The notes under the pieces were generated by a model. That model was not told where the DNA came from. It ran no database searches and was given only the letters and a program-made list of their open reading frames with translations. This document shows, piece by piece, positions 28,633-36,654 of a stretch of DNA of 64,000 nt; the stretch's first letter is position 1; each line of letters opens with the position of its first letter. Position numbers and translations under genes: made by a program. The DNA is from an uncultured Clostridia bacterium (GTDB lineage Bacteria; Bacillota; Clostridia; Oscillospirales; Ruminococcaceae), in NCBI GenBank assembly GCA_947627875.1, contig CANQXS010000001.1, positions 186,001-250,000 of the forward strand, in the 5' to 3' direction.

Positions 28633-29914
28633 ATTTTCCGAAGCCGTATATCCTTACGCCGTGCGGCGGGACTTCGGCAGTTATCCTGCATTTGTCGAGC
28701 TTGCAGGGCTCAGCGCCCCAAAGCTCAACGGGAGCCGAGCTGTAATCTGCGATTTTTGCGATATCGGCAGATACCTCCGCAGCTTCGTCCGAGAGGTTAA
28801 AGAGCGCGATTCTTAGGCACTCGCTCCCCTCGCTGAGCCATACCGCGTCGGAGTCGGTCCTTCTTATCTGGACTCCCCTGCCGTCTTTAAGCATTTCAAG
28901 GATATCGGCGTTGGTGAGAAGCGCGAGAGTTTTTTCGTCGAGCTTTGTAAGCTCGGCGCCTATCATCATCGGCGAGCGGAAGATGCACCAAAGCGTCATC
29001 ATTGTCTTTTGCTCCTCAAAGGTGAACCGGCAGTCGTATTCTCCGAAGTGACCCTTGCCGATTTTCCCGAGAGGAAGCATATCGCAGTCGGGCCAGCAGC
29101 CCTCTTTAACGTGGTCCTGCCATTGCTCGCAGCGCCAGAACATATTTTTGAGATCGCCCCATCTGTCCCAGAAGTCGTCGGTTATGCGCCACATATTCGC
29201 ATTTTCAGAGTAGTGCCACGCAAGGTCGATATGCGCGGGTCCGGGCGAAAGGCTTAGGACGATTTCCCGCCCGCATTTATCTATCGCGCGGCGGAGCATT
29301 TTTGTCTCCTCCCAGCCCGAGAAGAATTTCCCGCCGTACATCCAGCTGTCGCAGATATCGTCGCACTTAATAAAGTCAACGCCCCAGTCGGCATACATAG
29401 ATATTATCGAGTCGTAATACGCCTGACCGTCGGCGTTATGGTGAACGCCGTACATATCGGGATTCCAGCCGCAAATCGAGGACGGGTTGGCTATCTCGTC
29501 GGCAGTGGCGTCGGTGCCGAGGACCTTAAGGTGCCTATGCGCCGCATTTCGGGGAATGCCGCGCATAATGTGTATCCCGAATTTGAGCCCGAGGCTGTGG
29601 ACGTAATCCGCAAGCGGCTTGAAGCCCTTTCCTCCCTTTGAACTCGGGAATCTTGAAGGGCTCGGCTGGAGGCGGGAATACTCGTCCATTTCAAGGAATT
29701 CAAACGGGATATACTGATATCTGTCGCGCTTGGTGCCGGCTTCGTTGGCATACCATTCTATATCTATCACGACATATTCCCAGCCGAATTTTCTGAGATT
29801 TTTAGCAAGATATTCCGCATTTGCGCGGACGTCCGCCTCGGTAACGGCGGTGTCGTAATAGTCGTAGCTGTTCCAACCCATAGGCGGGGTAACGGCAAAG
29901 CTGTTCTTGTCCAT
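28631..29914 (-). CDS. GH27 family alpha-galactosidase-like glycosidase
   Basis: The ATG is chosen because AAAAGGAGA lies 7 bases upstream; a TTG further upstream is less likely. The 427-residue protein begins with PPMGWNSYDYYDT, the GH27 N-terminal barrel motif. The nucleophile Asp lies in DFIKCDD and a second acid in TDDFWDRW. The C-terminal beta domain is short. GH27 removes alpha-galactosyl (or beta-L-arabinopyranosyl) groups; the exact specificity is not readable. No signal peptide is present, so it works inside the cell. It starts 17 bases after the YitT gene ends. Confidence 0.9.
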   Translation of the reverse strand: MDKNSFAVTPPMGWNSYDYYDTAVTEADVRANAEYLAKNLRKFGWEYVVIDIEWYANEAGTKRDRYQYIPFEFLEMDEYSRLQPSPSRFPSSKGGKGFKPLADYVHSLGLKFGIHIMRGIPRNAAHRHLKVLGTDATADEIANPSSICGWNPDMYGVHHNADGQAYYDSIISMYADWGVDFIKCDDICDSWMYGGKFFSGWEETKMLRRAIDKCGREIVLSLSPGPAHIDLAWHYSENANMWRITDDFWDRWGDLKNMFWRCEQWQDHVKEGCWPDCDMLPLGKIGKGHFGEYDCRFTFEEQKTMMTLWCIFRSPMMIGAELTKLDEKTLALLTNADILEMLKDGRGVQIRRTDSDAVWLSEGSECLRIALFNLSDEAAEVSADIAKIADYSSAPVELWGAEPCKLDKCRITAEVPPHGVRIYGFGK

Positions 29915-29931
29915 ATCTGTCTCCTTTTGGC

Positions 29932-30810
29932 TCAACTTACGGTCGAGCTGTTTTCTCTCGGATATCTGAATCTTCCGATAGTATAGCTTACGGTGGAAAC
30001 GTTTGCGAAGGTATCGGGATATTTCGCGAGTATCTGCTTCATCTGAACAAGCTGATGCTTATTGACTACGCAGATGAGCATATTCTTCTTGTTGTGCGTA
30101 TAGCAGCCCTCGGCGCTGATCAGCGTTGCGGAATGCCCGAGCGTCTCGATGACTTCTTTTGAAATCTCCTCGGGGTAATCGGTAACGATTTCAAACCTTA
30201 TCGCCTCTCTGTTGCCCTTGAGCATCTTGTCGCTGACGACGCTCTGAGAGTAGCAGTAGAGAATGCAGAGTATGACCGGCTCGAATTTGAAACCGTATAC
30301 GAAGAACGAGATGACGGCGACCGCAGCGTTGAGCACAAAAGTGACCCATACGAAGTCGTATGAGGGCTTATATTTGTGGATAAGCGCCGCAACGAGCTCA
30401 GTTCCGCCGGAGCAGCAGTTCATCATAAATGCAACGCCGAGTATGCCGCCGCCGAGGATACCCGCAACGAGCGGTCCTAAAATTGTGCTCGTTCCGGTGT
30501 CGGTCTGATACATCAGCGCACTGAGGTCGACCTTCTCCAAAACGATAAGCGTTCCCGAGAAGGTAAGGATATATACGAGCGTATTTACGGCGAAGTCCTT
30601 ATTCACAAGGATAAAGACCGCTATTATCAGAGGGATATTGATTATGAGAGAGAGGTATCCCACGTTTATGCCGAACAGATGCTGAATCATTGTCGCTATG
30701 CCGTTGAAGCCCGCAGGTGCGAAGCTGTTCGGAAAGATGAAAAGCTGATACGACAGCGCGCTCAGAGCGGCAAGAGCTATAAAAATCAGGTATCCGACTG
30801 CTTTTTTCAT
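29932..30810 (-). CDS. YitT family membrane protein with DUF2179 domain
   Basis: A 292-residue protein. The first 200 residues are the YitT membrane domain with five or six hydrophobic segments (FIFPNSFAPAGFNGIATM near residue 27, then MNCCSGGTEL). The C-terminal 80 residues are the DUF2179 soluble domain (LGHSATLISAEGCYTHN, ICVVNKHQL). Members are often called permeases, but the substrate is not established. GGAGG precedes the ATG by 12 bases. It follows the MscS gene by 29 bases, so co-transcription is likely. Confidence 0.88.
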   Translation of the reverse strand: MKKAVGYLIFIALAALSALSYQLFIFPNSFAPAGFNGIATMIQHLFGINVGYLSLIINIPLIIAVFILVNKDFAVNTLVYILTFSGTLIVLEKVDLSALMYQTDTGTSTILGPLVAGILGGGILGVAFMMNCCSGGTELVAALIHKYKPSYDFVWVTFVLNAAVAVISFFVYGFKFEPVILCILYCYSQSVVSDKMLKGNREAIRFEIVTDYPEEISKEVIETLGHSATLISAEGCYTHNKKNMLICVVNKHQLVQMKQILAKYPDTFANVSTVSYTIGRFRYPRENSSTVS

Positions 30811-30839
30811 ATCAATAATATGCCTCCGAACGGTTTGTA

Positions 30840-31592
30840 TTACGCGCGAGCAATATTGTTGGAATCGAAGGCGTTCTTGATCTGCTCGTTGAGCTCGGCG
30901 ACGGTCCTGCCGTAATCGGTGCCCGCGACCCAGGCGACAAGCTTAACATTGACTGCGGCGGCGGTATGAGAGGTTACGGTAACGGTCGGGACGGGCTGAC
31001 TGAGGACCTTTTCGTTGGCGGAGGCGGTGGAAACGAGAATGTTCCTTACGGCTTCGATATCGGTATTGTAGGGAAGCGCGTATTCAAAGGTCATCTTTCT
31101 GTTGGCGACAACCGAGGTATTCACGATCGCCGCATTCGTAAGGGTGCCGTTGGGCAGGGTTACGGTAACGTTGTCGTCGTTGATGATGGTAGTGTAGAAA
31201 ACGGAGATGTTCTGAACAACGCCGGTCTGACCGCTTACGGTGATGTAGTCGCCAATCTTAAACGGGTGGAAGACTACGATGAGTATTCCGCCGGCAAGAT
31301 TTGAAAGCGCGCCCTGCATGGCAAGACCTACAGCAAGTCCGACGGAGCCGAGGACGGTAACGAACGAAGCCGCGGGAACTCCGAGAGAGAAGAGCGCCGA
31401 AATAACAGCCAAGATTTTTACGGCAATCGAAACAAAGCTTGCGGCAAAGCTCTTTGCGCTGAGCTCTAATTTTTTGCTCTTTTTGATGAGATTCGAGAGA
31501 ATCGAGGCGATGATGAATCCTCCCGCAACGATAAGCGCCGCATAAATCAGCTTGAGAACGATGGTTGTAACGATTGAAATAAATTCGTACAT
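30840..31592 (-). CDS. MscS-family small-conductance mechanosensitive channel
   Basis: The ATG of MYEFISIV is chosen because GGAGG precedes it. The 250-residue protein has three N-terminal membrane segments; the third includes the pore helix VGLAVGLAMQGALSNLAGG, followed by the conserved HPFKIGDYI and the beta domain (VQNISVFYTTI). This is the minimal MscS architecture. It releases solutes when membrane tension rises. It is transcribed after the acyltransferase with a 64-base gap. Confidence 0.93.
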   Translation of the reverse strand: MYEFISIVTTIVLKLIYAALIVAGGFIIASILSNLIKKSKKLELSAKSFAASFVSIAVKILAVISALFSLGVPAASFVTVLGSVGLAVGLAMQGALSNLAGGILIVVFHPFKIGDYITVSGQTGVVQNISVFYTTIINDDNVTVTLPNGTLTNAAIVNTSVVANRKMTFEYALPYNTDIEAVRNILVSTASANEKVLSQPVPTVTVTSHTAAAVNVKLVAWVAGTDYGRTVAELNEQIKNAFDSNNIARA

Positions 31593-31656
31593 AATGATTT
31601 CCTCCATTTTTAATTCTGACATAAGTGATATTTTGAAGCGCTTTCGCGCGATTCAA

Positions 31657-32850
31657 CTAATGAAGCTTTATTCCCCGCTTTTCGGCGACGGCTTTGTCGA
31701 TAAACGTCACCCATTTTACGACCGCACGCGGGTCGGTCGGCTGAAGATAAAGGAGCTTTTTCTTCCGGTAAATGTCAAATTCCTTGTTCGGGGTGTATGG
31801 CGTTCCGCCGAGAATAGATAGCTCGACGTTGTAATCAACGCTTTCACCGAAGACACTTCCCGACAGCCTGAGCCGTTCGCGGTCGAGATACAGATGCCCT
31901 TCTCCCGCGCTCAAATCCATATTTCCGTCCTTCCCGACGGCTCCAATTCTGATATCGTCCTCCATAGCTCCGCCGATATCGAGCCCGTCGAGCTGCCAAT
32001 AGAACCACTCGTTTATAGAGCGCATTCTGCCGTTTGTAAAGCGAAAATCGTCTTTCAGCTCGGTCTCGAAGCCGCAGGAGGTGCAGGAAACCCTGCAATT
32101 CTCGGCTTTCAGGGTGAACTCGCTGCCGCATTCGGGGCATTTATACAAAACGCCGTCGAGCCCCTTTACGGTGTCTTTGGCGGGGTATCTTCTCCCCGCG
32201 GCGGATATCTCGTCGTCGTGGAAGATGACTTCCGATAGGCGGCTGTCGATATCTTCGACAGAAAGCTCTTTGATCTCCTCGGCTGAAAAAACCTTCGAGG
32301 TCGAGACCGTTACAAGCCCCTTTCTGAAGCCCTTATACCACTTCGGGTCGGCGAGCGCAGCTCCGGTCGATGTTACGCAATAGACCGGTATTTCAAGCCG
32401 CTTTACAAGCTCCGCAGTCCCGGGCGTTACGGGAAAAGTATGCGCTACTGCGTTCATTCTTCCCTCGGGGAAAAGGACTATTACGTTCCCCTCGGATTTC
32501 GCGCGGAGGATTCCCATTATCGTTCCCGCGTCGGCGCAGAACATCTTTTTTGATATCACATGCCCGAGGTGAGTGAGTATCCACCTTATCAGCGGCTTTG
32601 CGAAGAGATGTTCGCTGAGAACGAAAGTCGGCAGATATTTTTTGCAGGCAATTCCGACGCAAATATGGTCTATTCCCGAAATATGAGGAGCGATTATCAG
32701 CGCGGGACCCTGCTTCAAATCAGCAAGCCCCGAGCGGTCGAATTTAAACCGCGTTCCTATAAATATGCGAAAATATGCCCGAAGCGCGCCGAAGCCGAGG
32801 TTGTAGACGATTCTGTTCGGTCTTCCGACTTTTTTCTTCGGCTTCGCCAT
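31657..32850 (-). CDS. Lysophospholipid acyltransferase-like protein with zinc ribbon
   Basis: A 397-residue protein. The N-terminal 220 residues form a PlsC-type acyltransferase with the H-x4-D motif in APHISGIDH and the FPEG motif (VLFPEGR). An atypical C-terminal part holds a zinc ribbon, CPECGSEF ... CTSCGF, followed by a beta-rich module ending in LQPTDPRAVVKWV. It starts after GGAGGGGAG. The substrate is probably a phospholipid or lipid-linked acceptor. The zinc ribbon fused to an acyltransferase is the unusual part. Confidence 0.85.
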   Translation of the reverse strand: MAKPKKKVGRPNRIVYNLGFGALRAYFRIFIGTRFKFDRSGLADLKQGPALIIAPHISGIDHICVGIACKKYLPTFVLSEHLFAKPLIRWILTHLGHVISKKMFCADAGTIMGILRAKSEGNVIVLFPEGRMNAVAHTFPVTPGTAELVKRLEIPVYCVTSTGAALADPKWYKGFRKGLVTVSTSKVFSAEEIKELSVEDIDSRLSEVIFHDDEISAAGRRYPAKDTVKGLDGVLYKCPECGSEFTLKAENCRVSCTSCGFETELKDDFRFTNGRMRSINEWFYWQLDGLDIGGAMEDDIRIGAVGKDGNMDLSAGEGHLYLDRERLRLSGSVFGESVDYNVELSILGGTPYTPNKEFDIYRKKKLLYLQPTDPRAVVKWVTFIDKAVAEKRGIKLH

Positions 32851-32876
32851 AAACTCCCCTCCCCGCTCCTGAAATT

Positions 32877-32905
32877 ATTTTATCATAAGGTTTACAAAAT
32901 ATCAA
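32877..32905 (-). promoter_or_regulatory. Promoter of the acyltransferase gene
   Basis: On the minus strand TTGATA (32900-32905) and TAAAAT (32877-32882) are separated by 17 bases. Transcription probably continues through MscS, YitT and GH27. Confidence 0.65.
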
Positions 32906-32953
32906 TACAAATAAGCAAATTTTTGCAGGAATATATTCAAAAATTGCCTGTAT

Positions 32954-32982
32954 TTGATTTCTTGAAATTTTTGTGGTATAAT
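32954..32982 (+). promoter_or_regulatory. Promoter of the DinB-like gene
   Basis: TTGATT (32954-32959) and TATAAT (32977-32982), 17-base spacer, with an extended TGG before the -10. AAAGGAGAG and a GTG start follow. Confidence 0.8.
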
Positions 32983-33016
32983 CTCGCTATAAGATATCGT
33001 TAAAGGAGAGACAGCC

Positions 33017-33724
33017 GTGATAATTAAATGCGTATGGGAACACAACGGCGGCGACAGCCTGCTGTTTGCGGATAACTTTGTCGGAGCGTTTACACGGGGC
33101 GCTTCTAAAGATTCCGCGCTTCAAAAAATGCCTGCCGAAATCAGATCATATTTAAGATGGAAAGGCGCTTCGGCGCCGGATGCCCTTGAAGCCGAGATAA
33201 TTCAGGAAAAGCAGTCGGAGCTCACCGTTTGCGACGCCGATTCGGATGTCATTTTTGACAGCGAAAGAAAAGAGTTGAGTATGTCTGAATATGCGGAACT
33301 GAAAGCGCTCGCCCTTAAATCGGCGCAGGATTTTTTGACGCTTTTTCAGGCTGTACCCGATAAAAACAAAAGCTGTCTGCCTGTAAGAGAAACATTCTAC
33401 GGTCGGGCTCCACGCACTGCCTTTGAGATGTATGAACACACAAAGAGCGTAAACGGCTATTACTTTGGCGAGATCGATGTTCCTGCGGACGGCGAAGGCG
33501 ACATTTTATCTTGCAGAGAGCGCGGATTTGCTTCGTTCGAAAACCGCCCCGATTTTCTTAAAAACACGGTCTTTCTCGGCAGTTATGACGAAGAATGGTC
33601 ATTGAGAAAAGTATTGAGGCGCTTTATTTGGCACGACAGGATTCACGCTAAGGCTATGTACAGAATGGCGGTAAAAACATTCGGTCACGACTCAGTGCCG
33701 AACGTATTTCGGTTCGATACATAA
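33017..33724 (+). CDS. Two-domain protein, HicB-like N-terminus and DinB-like C-terminus
   Basis: A 235-residue protein starting at GTG 7 bases after AAAGGAG. Residues 1-60 resemble the HicB-like fold (VGAFTRGASKDSALQKMPAE). The rest is mostly helical with EHTKSVNGYYFG and RRFIWHDRIHAKAMYRMAV, resembling DinB-type metal proteins in which three histidines bind a metal. No family can be named with certainty. It stands alone between a minus-strand acyltransferase and a minus-strand bactofilin gene, with its own promoter. Enzymatic role, if any, unknown. Confidence 0.55.
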   Translation: MIIKCVWEHNGGDSLLFADNFVGAFTRGASKDSALQKMPAEIRSYLRWKGASAPDALEAEIIQEKQSELTVCDADSDVIFDSERKELSMSEYAELKALALKSAQDFLTLFQAVPDKNKSCLPVRETFYGRAPRTAFEMYEHTKSVNGYYFGEIDVPADGEGDILSCRERGFASFENRPDFLKNTVFLGSYDEEWSLRKVLRRFIWHDRIHAKAMYRMAVKTFGHDSVPNVFRFDT

Positions 33725-33753
33725 AAAAGACGGCATGGCGCCCGCCATGCCGT
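33722..33753 (-). terminator. Terminator between converging genes
   Basis: ACGGCATGGCG and CGCCATGCCGT arms with a very short loop are followed on the minus strand by CTTTTTTAT, terminating the YhbD-bactofilin transcript. On the plus strand the tail is weaker. Confidence 0.8.
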
Positions 33754-33760
33754 ATATTTA

Positions 33761-34492
33761 TCATATTTTCACCTGTTCTCCGACGGTTGACGAGCTGTCG
33801 ACCTCGATGCTTTCGCTGTATTCTACCCGCTTTATCGCGCAGTCGGGACCGATCCTGACGTTCTTTCCTCTGACTACGTTCGACGTCGTATTAACAAGGC
33901 TTACTTCGTCGCCCTCGATTATCGGGCAAACGAGTTCTCCTTTGTTTTTTGAGCCGAACGAAAACGGTCCTATGCGCAGCGACCCGCTGTTGTTATTGCT
34001 TATTCCGACGTCAAGCTTCGTGCAGCCTATCTCTCCGACGGTGTTTTTGCCGTAGAGCAATATGGTGATGTTTTCGGCGTTCAGAAGCCCGTGTATGCTT
34101 GAGCCGCCGCTTATCCTGATATTCTCGCCGGTCATATCCTTTTCGACTTGTACCGACCCCGAGATCGCAGCTTCGGTGCAGCTTACGCTTCCTTTTATAT
34201 GCGACGAGCCCGATGATTTGAAGTCTTTGCATTTAAGGTCGTTTTCGATATGCCCCGAGCCCGATACGGAAAAGCTTCCGCATTCGACGCTTTTTTCAAA
34301 ATGCCCCGAGCCGGATATCCTTATCTCCTCCTCGCAGACGGCGTTTCCGTTAAAATGCCCCGAGCCGCTGACGTGAACCGAACGGCAGCGCAGGTTTCCG
34401 TCTATTCTCCCCGAGCCGGAAATATGAACGTCTTCGTAATAGTTTCCCTCGGCGCTTACCTTGCCGCTCCCCGAAATATGAATGTTTCCCAT
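33761..34492 (-). CDS. Bactofilin-like polymer-forming protein with cysteine ladder
   Basis: A 243-residue beta-helix protein built from about seven copies of a 17-18 residue repeat with the core SGSG (first residues near 7, 25, 42, 60, 77, 94, 111). This resembles the YhbE/YhbF (bactofilin) proteins of B. subtilis, which form membrane-associated filaments. Five cysteines (36, 53, 71, 88, 105) recur at the same place in successive repeats and should stack on one face of the helix. The C-terminal 100 residues are less regular (GPFSFGSKNKGEL, VRIGPDCAI). It follows the yhbD-like gene by 12 bases. Confidence 0.8.
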   Translation of the reverse strand: MGNIHISGSGKVSAEGNYYEDVHISGSGRIDGNLRCRSVHVSGSGHFNGNAVCEEEIRISGSGHFEKSVECGSFSVSGSGHIENDLKCKDFKSSGSSHIKGSVSCTEAAISGSVQVEKDMTGENIRISGGSSIHGLLNAENITILLYGKNTVGEIGCTKLDVGISNNNSGSLRIGPFSFGSKNKGELVCPIIEGDEVSLVNTTSNVVRGKNVRIGPDCAIKRVEYSESIEVDSSSTVGEQVKI

Positions 34493-34504
34493 AAATTTAC
34501 CTCC

Positions 34505-34888
34505 TCAATGTTGCTCAGCGGCGCTCTTTGCCGCCTCTAAAATGCTTGTTTTGCCGCCGTTCGCCGATACGGTTATATCGGTGATGTCGGAAAGATAAAA
34601 TACCGCGTCGCCGTATTTTGTAGTCACCTTCACAGTCGGCGACTCAGCCCGCTTTTCAACGAGCTGCCGTGCGAGCTCCTCGAGCGGGACGGAATCCTTT
34701 TTCGAAAGTATCTCCTCTACCCTTCTGCATATGAGCTCGCGGTTGAAAAATGTCTCCTGACCTGTAAAGGTCGACTTCTTTACAAGCCATTCCTCGGGAA
34801 TCAGCCCCATTCGCTTCCAGCGGTAGAGCGTTCCGTAGGATATCCCGTATTTTTCGAGCAGCTCTTTTTTCGAGATAAGCTCCTGCAT
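34505..34888 (-). CDS. yhbD: YhbD-like protein, HTH domain
   Basis: A 127-residue protein. The ATG is chosen because AGGAGG precedes it. The N-terminus (ISKKELLEKYGISYGTLYRW) is a MerR-like helix-turn-helix, followed by a helical segment and a C-terminal beta part (KVTTKYGDAVFYLSDITDI). YhbD (DUF4004) is encoded next to the bactofilins yhbE and yhbF in B. subtilis, and the same link is seen here. An inverted repeat over the promoter makes autoregulation plausible. Confidence 0.78.
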   Translation of the reverse strand: MQELISKKELLEKYGISYGTLYRWKRMGLIPEEWLVKKSTFTGQETFFNRELICRRVEEILSKKDSVPLEELARQLVEKRAESPTVKVTTKYGDAVFYLSDITDITVSANGGKTSILEAAKSAAEQH

Positions 34889-34908
34889 ATTTGCCTCCTT
34901 TCGTATGA

Positions 34909-34953
34909 GCGTAACAATGTTACTGTCATGAGTGTAACATAACATTGTTACGC
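34909..34953. promoter_or_regulatory. Inverted repeat over the yhbD promoter, probable operator
   Basis: GCGTAACAATGTTA (34909-34922) and TAACATTGTTACGC (34940-34953) are perfect 14-base inverted arms. Each arm contains a GTAAC-AAT-GTTAC-like dyad. They flank and overlap the -10 region of the promoter. Suggests a dimeric or tetrameric regulator, most simply YhbD itself. Confidence 0.7.
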
Positions 34954-34959
34954 TGTCAA
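34931..34959 (-). promoter_or_regulatory. Promoter of the yhbD-bactofilin operon
   Basis: On the minus strand TTGACA (34954-34959) with TACACT (34931-34936), 17-base spacer. The spacer is occupied by one arm of the inverted repeat. Confidence 0.72.
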
Positions 34960-34980
34960 GGGGTTTTTGATAAAAATTTA

Positions 34981-35020
34981 AAAAAATATAAAAAATTATC
35001 CCCCGAAAGTTCGGGGGATA
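34981..35020 (-). terminator. Terminator of the sigma/PepSY operon
   Basis: TATCCCCCGA (34997-35006) and TCGGGGGATA (35011-35020) form a 10-base stem followed on the minus strand by a T-rich tail. Confidence 0.88.
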
Positions 35021-35032
35021 AAATCTGTATGC

Positions 35033-36100
35033 CTATTCCGTGACGACCTTGTTTGAAATGACCTCTCCGGTTCGCGCATCGATGACGATTTCCGCGCGTA
35101 TAGAAGTTTCCCTCAGCTGGAGCACTGCCAAATAAACGTCGGTGCCGTAGCCGCTTTCAAAGGTCTTGTCTCCCCTCGTCTGGGTCTTTGCAACGAAGCT
35201 GAGCGCCATATAATACATATTGTCGCCGTTGAAGTAGTCGTAAGGGCTGTATTTCAGGCTGTATTCCTCCAAGACGATTCGGTTCGCCCTGTAAAGACCG
35301 ATATATTTGCTGCTCGGCTCGTGCCTGTGCCTGTCGGCTTTTTTGCCCTTTTCCTCGGTTATCGAAGCCTTCGAGACCTCGCCCGTTTCGGAATCGACGG
35401 CGCATTGATAGATATATCCGCCATGGGTGATCTCTACGCTCATTTCCTTCTTTTCGGGGTATACCGACGCCGAAAGCGAGCCGTCGCCGCAGTTTGCGGT
35501 GTCATAAAGCCCAAACCAGTCCTGAGCTATAAACTGAGCTTCGACCGGAGTAAGCGGCTCTGCGGATGGCATTTCGTCGCTGTTCTTAACGTCTGATAGA
35601 TGCTCCTCCCAGCCTTCATCGGCATTTCTTTCGTAGCTCACTACTTCAAATGTCTTCGCGTCGACCTGAATATCGTATTCAAACCCCGCGACCTTGAAGC
35701 CGACGTTATATATCGGCGCGAGCCCATCGAGCCCGAAATTAACCGATGATTCCTCCGCCGACCTGTCGTAATCCAAGCCTCCGATAAGCATTTCTGCGAT
35801 GCTTTGGCTCTGCTCCTCGCTGTCGGCGTGTGCAACGGCAAATTCGAGCGCAGCGCCGTAGGCTTTGTTTCTCATAACATCCTTTGTATACGGCGAGACA
35901 TACGCCGCGACTGCCGTAAAGCTTGCGGCAAGTATCACCGCGGCGCAGGCAGCCGCTATCGCCGCTTTGCGGGCTAAACCCTTCTTCATTATAATATTTC
36001 TCCTTTCCGATTCCGCCCGTTTGACCCCCGCTTCAACGCTTTTTCCGAGGTCGTCGGGAACGGGTATCGCGTTCAGTGCGTTCCTGATATCGTTGTTCAT
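35033..36100 (-). CDS. Membrane PepSY-type protein, probable anti-sigma partner
   Basis: The ATG overlaps the stop of the sigma gene (ATGA) and follows AAAGGAGTG. The 355-residue protein has a cytoplasmic N-terminus of about 45 residues, one membrane segment (about 46-68, AAIAAACAAVILAASFTAVA), and a large outside part with repeated PepSY-like strands (YDIQVDAKTFEVVSYE, YQCAVDSETGEVSKAS, AEIVIDARTGEVIS). Its coupling to an ECF sigma factor implies it holds the sigma factor at the membrane. Binding is inferred, not shown. Confidence 0.75.
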   Translation of the reverse strand: MNNDIRNALNAIPVPDDLGKSVEAGVKRAESERRNIIMKKGLARKAAIAAACAAVILAASFTAVAAYVSPYTKDVMRNKAYGAALEFAVAHADSEEQSQSIAEMLIGGLDYDRSAEESSVNFGLDGLAPIYNVGFKVAGFEYDIQVDAKTFEVVSYERNADEGWEEHLSDVKNSDEMPSAEPLTPVEAQFIAQDWFGLYDTANCGDGSLSASVYPEKKEMSVEITHGGYIYQCAVDSETGEVSKASITEEKGKKADRHRHEPSSKYIGLYRANRIVLEEYSLKYSPYDYFNGDNMYYMALSFVAKTQTRGDKTFESGYGTDVYLAVLQLRETSIRAEIVIDARTGEVISNKVVTE

Positions 36101-36609
36101 TCCGAGCACTCCTTTCTCAACTTGTTCATAGCGCGGTAAAGCAAGGTTTTTGCGGTTCCGAGAGGGATCTTCAGCTCTTTTGCCGTTTCTTCAAGGCTCA
36201 GCCCGCAGATATGCCTTAAAACAACAGCGCTTTTCTCGCGCTCGTTAAGCGCCTGCATAAGCCTTTCGAGCAGTGCCGAGGCAACGGCGGCGTTTTCGGG
36301 AGACGGCGCTTCGGTCGGCATATCCGTCTTCTCGTCGAGCGAAACGGTGCGGCTGTTTTTCCTGAGGATATCAAGCGAGCAGTTTATAGCCGTTTTCACC
36401 GCCCAGGTTCGGAAGTATTCCGGACTTTTCAGCTTTCCTATACCTCTGAAACAGCGGTACGCGGTCTCCTGAACGGCGTCGCGCGCGTCTTCGCTGTTTC
36501 TGACGTAGATATACGCTACGCGGTAGAGCTCGCCCGATACCTCGGAAAAAGCAGTCATAAAAGCATCACGGTCGCCCGACCTCAGCTTTTCCGCAAAATC
36601 GCCTTCCAA
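36097..36609 (-). CDS. ECF-type RNA polymerase sigma factor
   Basis: A 170-residue sigma factor with region 2 (NSEDARDAVQETAYRCFRGI, residues about 37-90) and region 4 (EREKSAVVLRHICGLSLEET, about 115-165). Regions 1 and 3 are absent, as in ECF sigma factors. It starts at TTG 6 bases after AGGTGA. The promoter upstream has the form TGAAAC-17-CGTC, like sites recognised by SigM-type ECF factors, so positive autoregulation is likely. Confidence 0.9.
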   Translation of the reverse strand: MEGDFAEKLRSGDRDAFMTAFSEVSGELYRVAYIYVRNSEDARDAVQETAYRCFRGIGKLKSPEYFRTWAVKTAINCSLDILRKNSRTVSLDEKTDMPTEAPSPENAAVASALLERLMQALNEREKSAVVLRHICGLSLEETAKELKIPLGTAKTLLYRAMNKLRKECSE

Positions 36610-36636
36610 GTTGATTCACCTCTTTTTTGCTTTTTT

Positions 36637-36646
36637 GTAACGTTAC
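36637..36646. promoter_or_regulatory. Palindrome GTAACGTTAC in the sigma leader
   Basis: A perfect 10-base palindrome between the ECF promoter and the ribosome-binding site. Its half-sites GTAAC/GTTAC match those in the yhbD operator, there separated by three extra bases. May be a regulator site or coincidence. Confidence 0.35.
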
Positions 36647-36654
36647 GACAGTTA

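Noticed and set aside
33761-34492. Regular repeats that could be mistaken for a CRISPR or satellite array
   Set aside because: The repeats are about 52 bases in frame, degenerate, and code for SGSG beta-helix turns of one protein.
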